A stretch of 64,000 bases of DNA from DATKUC01 sp964577375 (GTDB lineage Bacteria; Spirochaetota; Spirochaetia; DSM-27196; DATKUC01), in NCBI GenBank assembly GCA_964577375.1, contig CAZNYW010000016.1:1-64000 (forward strand), given 5' to 3'. The notes beneath the pieces are model-generated. The model was given only the letters and a program-made list of their open reading frames with translations. It did not search any database and was not told the origin of the DNA. The position numbers were made by a program, and so were the translations under genes. Shown here one piece after another: positions 8,205-15,412 of the stretch; positions within the stretch are counted from its first letter, which is position 1; the number at the start of each line of letters is the position of its first letter.

Positions 8205-9263
8205 TCAGGGGACATATACCTCGTCGCTGTTGACTGCGCCGAAGGTCGAGCCTCTGGTGGGAACCGTATGCCAGTCCGCTCGCGAATCGGTATCAGCCGT
8301 TTCTGAGCTCCGGCAGATGGAACGGGTGGAGGTCGAGTCCGACGGATCGACCGCATCCTCCGGTGCCGCGAGCTCTCCCGATGTGCTCCACGCGCCTGCC
8401 GCGACAATTTCATCGACCCAGTCCATCATCCGCGTGCTGCCGAAACCGCGGTAGCGGTCATCCGAATCGGAGGTGCGGTTGCTGTATATGACGGCGTCGG
8501 CCACAGCCCCGCCCGGCGAGGAGGCAAGCGTGAGCACCCCGTTGTTTCCCGAAAGACCGGTTCCCTGCGGGATCCAGTAATCCCACGCGAGCGGCGAGGA
8601 GTCTGCTCCGCCGGAGGCGGCACGATCGGCGAGCTCGTCGATTTCGGACGCGTCGCCCGACGGCTTGCAGTGAACCAGCACGAACTCACCCGTTTCCACG
8701 GTCCGGTTGGGAAGCACGATTCGCGAGTCCCAGTCACCCGGGGTGCCGACCGACAAACAGAGCCCGGCCAGGTTGCCCGCCTTCACGACTGCAAGCTCGA
8801 CGAGGTCCGGGTGGGTAGTGGTGCCGTTGGTGATGAACTCATTGATCCGGAGCGCCGCCGGATCGGAATTGTGCCCGTAGACCGGCGACATGAAGCTCAG
8901 GCAGTTGCCGTGGCTGTCCGCCGCCACCGCCTCGAAGAGGTAGCAGACTCCCGGCGTCATCTCCTGCTCGCTGCGGACCGTCACGACGTTCTTCTCCGAA
9001 ACCGTGGTAATCTCTCCGCGGCCGGGGGAGAGAAGCGCCGCCTCGGCGGTGATCCGGGCAGGCTCGTCGAACAGGAGCTCGAAGCTGCGCGTCGAGAGCG
9101 TGCGAACGTGCTGAAGCTGGGGCGGGCGCAGGTCCGCCGCGATGACCTCTTCCACGCTTGAAAAAGCGCTGCAGGAAGAAAGCAATGCCGTCACGGCCAG
9201 CAGCAGCCAGGCGGTCCGGACCAGGACGATTGACCGGTATTCCGACAAACGGGCATATTGCAT
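8205..9263 (-). CDS. Lipoprotein with a lamin-tail-like (LTD) domain
   Basis: This 352-residue protein has a Sec signal and lipobox (LLSSC, Cys31), so it should be lipid-anchored in the envelope. Residues ~145-290 (INEFITNGTTTHPDLVELAV, later TGEFVLVHC and GFGSTRMMDWVDEIV) resemble the lamin-tail domain found in secreted bacterial proteins of unknown function. The N-terminal half looks like an Ig-type or fibronectin-like adhesive region. ATG 9263 has GGAGGG 5 nt upstream. The gene converges on trxA and diverges from the Crp-type regulator. Function unknown. The domain call rests on pattern similarity only. Confidence 0.72.
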   Translation of the reverse strand: MQYARLSEYRSIVLVRTAWLLLAVTALLSSCSAFSSVEEVIAADLRPPQLQHVRTLSTRSFELLFDEPARITAEAALLSPGRGEITTVSEKNVVTVRSEQEMTPGVCYLFEAVAADSHGNCLSFMSPVYGHNSDPAALRINEFITNGTTTHPDLVELAVVKAGNLAGLCLSVGTPGDWDSRIVLPNRTVETGEFVLVHCKPSGDASEIDELADRAASGGADSSPLAWDYWIPQGTGLSGNNGVLTLASSPGGAVADAVIYSNRTSDSDDRYRGFGSTRMMDWVDEIVAAGAWSTSGELAAPEDAVDPSDSTSTRSICRSSETADTDSRADWHTVPTRGSTFGAVNSDEVYVP

Positions 9264-9322
9264 GGCATCCCTCCACGAGGTATCACCCTCCCGAAGCGGC
9301 GGTGCTTCAACCGATTGCGCGC

Positions 9323-9352
9323 TTTACCGCCCTGCCGGAATCGTTATATAAT
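9323..9352 (+). promoter_or_regulatory. Promoter of the Crp/Fnr-type regulator
   Basis: TTTACC (9323-9328) and a perfect TATAAT (9347-9352) are separated by 18 bases. The downstream leader is about 20 nt and includes a GAGG ribosome site before ATG 9379. Confidence 0.6.
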
Positions 9353-9378
9353 TCCATACACTTCATCGAGGATTGCAA

Positions 9379-10008
9379 ATGCCGGAAAACATCCTATTCG
9401 AGAAATACGGGCAGACGATCGAGAACGGGCGGGTCATCTTTCGTGAAGACGAAGAGGGCAAGCAGATGTTCATCATCCAGGAAGGGATCGTTCGGATATC
9501 GAAAACGATCGACGGAAAGGAGCACGTCCTTGCGGAGCTCGCAAAGGGTGATTTTTTCGGCGAGATGGCGATAGTGACCCGGGTCCGCCGCACGGCGACG
9601 GCCACGGCTGTGGGAAACGTGCAGCTTCTTGCCTTCGACCGCGCGGGCTTTCAGGGAATGATCGAGAAGAACTCCCGCATCGGACTGAACATCATCGACA
9701 AGCTCTGCCGCCGGCTGCAGCACGCGAATCATCAGATCGAGCTGCTCTTCCAGCGGAACGAGCAGAGCCTCATCGCAATGAACCTCTACTTGCACTTCAT
9801 GGAAAAGGGCGGCGACGAGCCCTTCCTTGCCCTGGACAAGACGGTCCAGGATCTTGCAAAAACGATGGACATGCCCGAAAGCTCGGTGGCGACGCAGCTC
9901 AGCAATCTGGCGCAGTCCGAAGTCATCGCAATTCACGGGAATGCCATCCGGCTGAGGGACAAGAGCAAGCTCTCGGTTCTTGCCGAAACTCTCCCCACCA
10001 AGCGCTGA
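9379..10008 (+). CDS. Crp/Fnr-family transcriptional regulator
   Basis: This 209-residue protein has a cyclic-nucleotide-binding beta-roll (~18-115, with KGDFFGEMAIVTRVRRTATATA) followed by a long dimer helix. It has a short C-terminal winged helix-turn-helix (VQDLAKTMDMPESSVATQLSNL). The phosphate-cassette region reads FGEMAIVTRVRRTATA, close to the GEMAL...R..T/SA consensus, so cNMP binding is possible but untested. There is no Fnr-type cysteine cluster. ATG 9379 follows GAGG (9368-9371). A TTG two codons upstream is a less likely start. It is divergent from the lipoprotein gene and upstream of glmS, with 164 bases between. Confidence 0.88.
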   Translation: MPENILFEKYGQTIENGRVIFREDEEGKQMFIIQEGIVRISKTIDGKEHVLAELAKGDFFGEMAIVTRVRRTATATAVGNVQLLAFDRAGFQGMIEKNSRIGLNIIDKLCRRLQHANHQIELLFQRNEQSLIAMNLYLHFMEKGGDEPFLALDKTVQDLAKTMDMPESSVATQLSNLAQSEVIAIHGNAIRLRDKSKLSVLAETLPTKR

Positions 10009-10172
10009 ACGACGGCGGCGCACCGACCGGCCTCTCACCGGACCGATACACACCATTGCCACGGCGCACAGCTCCAGCGTGAGCCCGTCCCGGCGGCTCG
10101 CGTCGGTGTGGAAACAGGCTATTTCGTGATATTCTCAGGTGTTAGTGCCGAAAAACAAGTGAGGAAGTTCAA

Positions 10173-11996
10173 ATGTGCGGAATAATCGGATATTGCGGAC
10201 CGAAGCCTGCGGCTCCCATTCTCGTCGAAGGGCTCCGGAGGCTCGAATACCGCGGCTACGATTCAGCGGGAATCTGCATCAACGAGGCGGGCGTCCTCAA
10301 GGTTATCAAGAAGAAGGGCAAGATCGCCGAGCTGCGAAAGCACGTACCGACGGGTTTGAAAGCGACTACCGGGATCGGACATACCCGCTGGGCGACGCAT
10401 GGCGAGGTGAACGACAAGAATGCCCATCCGCACACCGACGAAAAGGACATCATTGCAGTTGTCCACAACGGCATCATCGAGAACTATTCGAGCCTCAAGG
10501 AGAAGCTGCAGGAGGACGGGCACGTCTTTCGTACGGAGACCGACTCGGAGGTAATTGCCTACCTCATATCCGACCTCTACGAGGGAGACCTCGAACGCGC
10601 GGTGAAGCAGGCGGTACAGCTGCTCAAGGGCACCTACGGAATAGTCTGCATGCACCAGAACGAGCCCGACCTGCTCGTAGGCGCACGCAACGGATCACCT
10701 CTGGTACTCGGCGTGGGCGACGACGAGATGTTCCTCGCAAGCGACGTCACCGCGATGATCGCTCACACCAAACAGGTTGTCTACCTGGAGGATGGTGAGG
10801 TGGTTGCCGTCCGGAAGGACGGGTTCCAGACCTCCGATCTCAAGGACCGGCAGATCGACAAGAAGGTCGATTTCATAAGCTGGGAGCTCGAGGAGATCGA
10901 GAAGGAGGGATTCGATCACTTCATGCAGAAGGAGATCTTCGAGCAGCCGCAGTCGATTCTCCGGGCGATGCAGGGGCGATTCGATTACGAATACGGGACC
11001 GCCAAGCTGGGCGGACTGAACATGACCAAACAGGAGCTGCAGAGCGTCGAACGGGTCAAGATCGTCGCCGCCGGCACCTCATTTCACGCGGGCATCCTCG
11101 CGAGCTATCTGCTCGAGAACATCGCGCGCATCCCCTGCACCGCTGAGCTTGCATCGGAGCTGCGCTACCGCAATCCCATCGTGGAGCGGAACACCATCTA
11201 CTTCGCGGTGAGCCAGTCCGGTGAGACCGCGGATACGCTCTACGCCATGCGCGAGCTGCAGCGCAAGGGCGCGCGAGTGCTCGGCATCTGCAACGTCGTC
11301 GGCGCGACCATTCCGCGCGAGTCAGACGGCGGCGTCTACATTCATTCGGGACCCGAGATTGCCGTCGCGTCGACAAAAGCATTCACGAGCCAGCTCACCG
11401 CGTTCTACCTTTTCACGCTGCTGATGGCGCGGATGCACCACATGTCGCTCGAGCAGGGCACCGCGTTCATCAACCACCTCGAGGCGGTACCGGAGCTCGT
11501 CGCGGCAACGCTCGAGAAGGCCGGTGAGCTTCAGAGCCTGGCAAAGAAGTACTCCGCGTCGCAGGATTTTCTCTTCCTCGGCCGCGGGCTCAACTACCCG
11601 GTCGCGCTCGAGGGAGCGCTGAAGCTGAAGGAAATCTCCTACATTCACGCAGAGGGCTACAGCGCGGCGGAAATCAAGCATGGGCCCATCGCGCTCATCA
11701 ACGAAAAGACCCCGAGTCTCTTCCTGGTTCCCGAAGACGGGCTCCGCGAGAAGGTCATCAGCAACATGAAAGAGGTGAAGGCGCGCAAGGGAAAGGTGAT
11801 TGCGCTGGCCGTCGAGGGCGACCACGAAGTCGCCGAGATCGCGGATGATGTTTTCACTGTGCCGCGGGCGGATGAGCTCGTCTACCCCTTCCTGATGGTG
11901 GTGCCTCTGCAGCTGCTCTCCTACTACTGCGCGCTCGAGCTTGGCCGCGATGTCGACCAGCCGCGCAATCTCGCAAAGAGCGTGACCGTCGAGTAG
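10173..11996 (+). CDS. glmS: Glutamine-fructose-6-phosphate aminotransferase (isomerising)
   Basis: This 607-residue enzyme makes glucosamine-6-phosphate, the first step of UDP-GlcNAc and cell-wall synthesis. It has the N-terminal nucleophile Cys2 (MCGIIGYCG), the glutaminase motifs HTRWATHGEVN and HNGIIEN, two SIS sugar-isomerase domains (ESGET-like SQSGETADT and STKAFTSQ), and the conserved end PRNLAKSVTVE. GAGG precedes ATG 10173 at suitable spacing. The 164-base leader shows no glmS-ribozyme core. A lipoprotein gene starts one base after the stop and is probably co-transcribed. Confidence 0.97.
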   Translation: MCGIIGYCGPKPAAPILVEGLRRLEYRGYDSAGICINEAGVLKVIKKKGKIAELRKHVPTGLKATTGIGHTRWATHGEVNDKNAHPHTDEKDIIAVVHNGIIENYSSLKEKLQEDGHVFRTETDSEVIAYLISDLYEGDLERAVKQAVQLLKGTYGIVCMHQNEPDLLVGARNGSPLVLGVGDDEMFLASDVTAMIAHTKQVVYLEDGEVVAVRKDGFQTSDLKDRQIDKKVDFISWELEEIEKEGFDHFMQKEIFEQPQSILRAMQGRFDYEYGTAKLGGLNMTKQELQSVERVKIVAAGTSFHAGILASYLLENIARIPCTAELASELRYRNPIVERNTIYFAVSQSGETADTLYAMRELQRKGARVLGICNVVGATIPRESDGGVYIHSGPEIAVASTKAFTSQLTAFYLFTLLMARMHHMSLEQGTAFINHLEAVPELVAATLEKAGELQSLAKKYSASQDFLFLGRGLNYPVALEGALKLKEISYIHAEGYSAAEIKHGPIALINEKTPSLFLVPEDGLREKVISNMKEVKARKGKVIALAVEGDHEVAEIADDVFTVPRADELVYPFLMVVPLQLLSYYCALELGRDVDQPRNLAKSVTVE

Positions 11997-11997
11997 C

Positions 11998-12603
11998 ATG
12001 ACCCCTCGAAGGGTGACACCGCACCCGCAGCGCATCCGGCAACCCCCACCGACCGCCCGGTTTTCTCCCGCAACCTGGCTCCTTGCTGCCGCGCTGCTTC
12101 TGTCGACCGGGCTCTTCTCGTGCAGCGTACCGGGCGCGGAGTCCGCGAAGAACGACGCCGGTCAGGCCGCCGCGCAGGCACCGACCGCCGCCGGCGACAC
12201 CGGTCGCGCCGTGCTTCTCGATGGCCCGTTCCGGGCGACAGGGATTCCCGTTCTTTCTCCCAACCTGCTGAGCTATGCGTACGGCCGCTACTCGTTCAAC
12301 GGTCTCGACATAACGGTATACTTCACGCAGCTTGCCGTGCGGAACGATCCCGCGTGGACGCAGCACAATTGCAGAGGGCGCGTGGTCCGGACCATCCCGC
12401 AGAGCGGAGCGACGGTGCTGTATTACGACAACTCGCCTCGGTGGTCGCTCTTCTTCCGGATACCTTCATCGCTCCCGGACGACTGTCCCTTCGTCGCGAC
12501 CTTCATCGACCGCTTCGTCTATTTCTATGATTCGCTCTATCAGCAGCAGTCCTACGGGAAGGATGGGGAGATACCCTTTCCCGGCGTCCTTAACGTGCAG
12601 TGA
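11998..12603 (+). CDS. Hypothetical lipoprotein
   Basis: This 201-residue protein has a basic N-terminus, a hydrophobic segment (~25-41) and a lipobox LFSC (Cys42), indicating a lipid-anchored envelope protein. The mature part (YAYGRYSFNGLDITVYFTQLAV..., FVATFIDRFVYFYDSLYQQQSYG) is rich in aromatic residues. I recognise no family. It starts one base after the glmS stop without a clear Shine-Dalgarno, suggesting translational coupling. The next gene follows after 22 bases, so glmS, this gene and the VWA-like gene may form one transcript. Confidence 0.75.
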   Translation: MTPRRVTPHPQRIRQPPPTARFSPATWLLAAALLLSTGLFSCSVPGAESAKNDAGQAAAQAPTAAGDTGRAVLLDGPFRATGIPVLSPNLLSYAYGRYSFNGLDITVYFTQLAVRNDPAWTQHNCRGRVVRTIPQSGATVLYYDNSPRWSLFFRIPSSLPDDCPFVATFIDRFVYFYDSLYQQQSYGKDGEIPFPGVLNVQ

Positions 12604-12625
12604 ATAATCGGCCGATATCACAGAT

Positions 12626-13711
12626 ATGGACCGACTCCCTCTGCTCTTCCGGCTGCTCGCGTTCGCCTGGCTCGTGGCACCTGCCTGCGGGGCGCTTGAT
12701 CTTTCGGTCGCCTCAGGCGATGTCCGTGTCGACCGGACGCCTGACGGCTACATTCTGCACGTGCGAAAGAAGCCGGACATCGCCTCGGTCCTTCTTACCG
12801 AGGACAGATCCGAGGTGCCTTCGGGCCAGCCGGTCTATTCGCTTCGGGCACCAAAGGGAAGCCCCGTCGGCGCGGAAAAACGGGTACTCGACGGACGTGA
12901 GGTTGACAACGGACCGATAGGCTCACTGGTCGATTCCACACCCGTCACGGACGCCGTTTATGGAACGGAATTCAAAATGACCGTTCCAGCCACTGTCTGC
13001 TACGGGTACGCTCCGGGCCGTCATGGTGAGCTGATTGTCCGAAGCGGTGCCGTGCTCAATATCCGCACATTCGAAAAACCGTTTGCAGACTATAGCGGGA
13101 GATTCAAAGACAACACCTTTGTCGTTCCGGCCGCCGTGTCCCATGCAACCCGGGCACCGGCGTGGGCGAGGGAGATTGCCTCTGCCTCTGGCGGCCGGGC
13201 CGTGGCCGCGGCGGCGACGACAGACCTCGCGCCCGCCGTCAGCAGGCTCATCGGACCTGGCATTAACGGTCCGCTCGACGTGGTATTCTGCATCGAGACG
13301 ACGTCGGAAGCCGCGACGGCTCTCGCCGCGCTCCGCAGCACGCTTGTTCCCGCCCTGCAGAAGGCGGCGGGAAGCAGCTCCGGAGTGAGGTACGGCATCG
13401 TCTACTACCGTGACTATCTCGAGGAGTACCTCACCAGGACCCTGCCGCTGCAGACGGATCTCGGCTCGGTTCAGCGCTCGCTCGACGTGGCGCAGGCGGC
13501 CGGAGGCCGTGGCGGTTCGGACGCGGCGTACGAAGCGCTCTGGGCTGCCGCAGCGAAGTCTGCATGGAGGCCGGAGGCGCAGAAGCTCGTGATCCTGATC
13601 GCCAAGCTTCCGCCGCACGCCGAGGACAGGGGTGGCGTCTCGAAATCCGACACCTATCACGAGGCGCTTGCATCGAAGATTAGGTATGATGTGGTAGTTG
13701 CTCCCGACTAG
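12626..13711 (+). CDS. Exported protein with a degenerate von Willebrand A-like domain
   Basis: This 361-residue protein has a cleavable signal peptide (~1-23, ends ACGA). A FecR-like or beta-rich middle (~24-160) is followed by a region (~210-361) laid out like a VWA fold: LDVVFCIETTSEAATALAALR, GVRYGIVYYRDY, and EAQKLVILIAKLPP. The metal-site motif DxSxS is replaced by ETTSE, so MIDAS metal binding may be lost. It probably acts in the periplasm or at the outer membrane. It overlaps the convergent TPR lipoprotein gene by 4 bases at the stops. Confidence 0.65.
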   Translation: MDRLPLLFRLLAFAWLVAPACGALDLSVASGDVRVDRTPDGYILHVRKKPDIASVLLTEDRSEVPSGQPVYSLRAPKGSPVGAEKRVLDGREVDNGPIGSLVDSTPVTDAVYGTEFKMTVPATVCYGYAPGRHGELIVRSGAVLNIRTFEKPFADYSGRFKDNTFVVPAAVSHATRAPAWAREIASASGGRAVAAAATTDLAPAVSRLIGPGINGPLDVVFCIETTSEAATALAALRSTLVPALQKAAGSSSGVRYGIVYYRDYLEEYLTRTLPLQTDLGSVQRSLDVAQAAGGRGGSDAAYEALWAAAAKSAWRPEAQKLVILIAKLPPHAEDRGGVSKSDTYHEALASKIRYDVVVAPD

Positions 13712-14196
13712 GGGGTCGCGGTGCCGCTGTCGGCGGCGGCAGTGGAACCGTTGGCCGGCGCGGCCCCTGCGGCAGCCGCCTTTTCGCCGAGGTGCGCGTC
13801 TACCTTTGCAAGGATCTTTTCGCCGAGCACCTTCGGCCACTCAGGCAGCTGGTCAGCGTTGGGCCCTTTGTATTCGTTCAATAGACCCTCGAACTCGGTT
13901 TTCGATTGCGCATACATGCCGAGCTTGTAGTGAATGAAGGCAATTTCATACCGCGCCGCGGCGACATTGGAGCGGTCGGTAGGATATCTGTCGATGAAGG
14001 TCTGGTAGTACAGAAGCGAGGTGCGCCAGTTGTTGTTGTCGGCAGCCTCCTGAGCCCGCTGGAAGAACTCCGCCTGGGTCAGGCCGTCCGGAATCTTCCG
14101 GGGAACCGATTCGCAGGCCGCGAGCAATATGCCCGCCAGGAGCGCAAGCAGCACGGGTCCGATGTACAATGCGGGAGATCGACGCTTCTGATTCAT
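13708..14196 (-). CDS. TPR-like lipoprotein (BamD/YfiO-like fragment)
   Basis: This 162-residue protein has a lipobox LAAC (Cys28). The mature part (AEFFQRAQEAADNNNWRTSLLYYQTFIDRYPTDRSNVAAARYEIAFIHYKLGMYAQSKTEFEGLL) contains about two tetratricopeptide-type helical hairpins of the kind found in the outer-membrane assembly lipoprotein BamD. It is shorter than BamD (~245 residues) and ends in a low-complexity Ala/Gly/Ser tail. It may be a spirochaetal BamD-related lipoprotein, or a general TPR scaffold. Stop codons of this gene and the VWA-like gene overlap. Confidence 0.75.
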   Translation of the reverse strand: MNQKRRSPALYIGPVLLALLAGILLAACESVPRKIPDGLTQAEFFQRAQEAADNNNWRTSLLYYQTFIDRYPTDRSNVAAARYEIAFIHYKLGMYAQSKTEFEGLLNEYKGPNADQLPEWPKVLGEKILAKVDAHLGEKAAAAGAAPANGSTAAADSGTATP

Positions 14197-14268
14197 GTAT
14201 ACGATTCCTCGAAAACTCGGTCTTGTGTAGACTATACTGAAAGGAGCGCGGGCCTGTCCAGTGATTGG

Positions 14269-14586
14269 CTAACCGTAGACTTCGTCGCGGATGGGCAGCG
14301 ATTTTCGCAATTCACGGAGAAACTCCCGGTCGTCGCCCATGGGTTCGTAGGTGTCGCAGTCATCCATGGCACGCCGGGCTACGGTAAAGTACTTGTACAG
14401 CTTCTCGTCACCCAGTTTCTTACGCCATTTGCCGGCGTCGCAGCGTACGCGCAGGAAGTACCTACCGTCATCGCCAAGCTGTTCGGGGACGACTTTGCAG
14501 TGCACGCAATTCGCGCAGTAGATCTTTGCGCGTCGGTGCCCGTCCCTCGCCTCATCGGCCGACTGGACGGCATGACTCCCAAACAT
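14269..14586 (-). CDS. Small cysteine-containing conserved hypothetical protein
   Basis: This 105-residue protein has a CANCVHC cluster, then RCDAGKW and DDCDTYE, giving five cysteines in a pattern suggesting a metal site (zinc or Fe-S). ATG 14586 is chosen because AAGGAG (14593-14598 on this strand) lies 6 nt upstream. A start ten codons earlier lacks one. I recognise no named family. It stands between the TPR lipoprotein and the divergent DUF554 gene, and could be a small redox or nucleic-acid-binding protein. That is speculation. Confidence 0.65.
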   Translation of the reverse strand: MFGSHAVQSADEARDGHRRAKIYCANCVHCKVVPEQLGDDGRYFLRVRCDAGKWRKKLGDEKLYKYFTVARRAMDDCDTYEPMGDDREFLRELRKSLPIRDEVYG

Positions 14587-14670
14587 GGGTTTCTCCTTGG
14601 ATTGTGCAGCCCGCATACTACCATGATCGTAATTTTGCGGTCAATAGTTTAGGGTTGCATAGGCGACTGC

Positions 14671-14699
14671 TTCCACCGGGTCGGCAATTACGGTAAACT
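14671..14699 (+). promoter_or_regulatory. Promoter of the DUF554 gene (leaderless arrangement)
   Basis: The -10 box TAAACT (14694-14699) ends 7 nt before ATG 14707. The -35 region 17 bases upstream is weak (TTCCAC at 14671-14676). No Shine-Dalgarno fits in the remaining 7 nt, so the mRNA probably starts at or next to the ATG. Confidence 0.5.
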
Positions 14700-14706
14700 C
14701 TCTGCC

Positions 14707-15411
14707 ATGATCGCCACCATCGTGAACGCAGCCGCGGTACTGGTCGGTTCCTTTATCGGTGTGTTTTTCAATACCCGAATCAAGGATGACTTCAAGCACA
14801 TCGTCTACAACGCGATCGGGGTGGTCTCGCTCATCATCGGCATCTCCATGACCCTCGATTCCAAACGGATCATCTATCTGGCACTGTCGCTCGTGCTGGG
14901 AGGGTTTCTCGGCAACTGGTGGAACGTGGAGGGAGGCATCCTGAAGCTTGGAGACCTGCTCCGGCGCAGGTTCAGCCGCGGTCGGGACGAGCACGATTTC
15001 GCCTATGCATTTCTCACCGCATCGGTGCTCTTCTGCGTCGGCGCGATGACCATCGTGGGTGCATTCCAGGCGGGTACCGAGGGCGACTATCAGCTGCTGC
15101 TCACCAAATCGGTGATGGACGGGTTCATGTCGATCATGCTTTCGGCGGCCATGGGAATCGGCGTGGCGTTTTCATTTTTGACAATACTGATTTACCAGGG
15201 CGGCCTGACCCTGCTCGCAGCCTGGATCAAGCCGCTTGTGTCACCGCTGGTCATCTCGGAGCTGACCGGAGTCGGCGGCGCGCTGGTGATCATGATCGGC
15301 ATCAATCTGCTCGAGCTCAAGACGATCAAGACCGCGAACTTCATTCCCAGTCTGCTCGTGGTCCTCGTCTTTGTCGCGATTGACCCGCTCTTTGCCGCGC
15401 TTCACTTCTGA
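14707..15411 (+). CDS. DUF554 family integral membrane protein
   Basis: This 234-residue, strongly hydrophobic protein has about six or seven membrane segments and the DUF554 (YdfK-type) signatures. These are MIATIVNAAAVLVGSFIGVFF at the start, VLGGFLGNWWNVEGG, SVLFCVGAMTIVGAFQAG and KSVMDGFMSIMLSAAMGIGV. The family is widespread, and its function is not known to me beyond a proposed transport role. ATG 14707 lies directly behind a -10 box. The gene converges on glgP, with one base between the two stop codons. Confidence 0.9.
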   Translation: MIATIVNAAAVLVGSFIGVFFNTRIKDDFKHIVYNAIGVVSLIIGISMTLDSKRIIYLALSLVLGGFLGNWWNVEGGILKLGDLLRRRFSRGRDEHDFAYAFLTASVLFCVGAMTIVGAFQAGTEGDYQLLLTKSVMDGFMSIMLSAAMGIGVAFSFLTILIYQGGLTLLAAWIKPLVSPLVISELTGVGGALVIMIGINLLELKTIKTANFIPSLLVVLVFVAIDPLFAALHF

Positions 15412-15412
15412 G

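Noticed and set aside
10009..10172. glmS ribozyme upstream of glmS
   Set aside because: The conserved ribozyme core and pseudoknot segments are not visible in the 164-base leader, and the family is mainly in Gram-positive bacteria.
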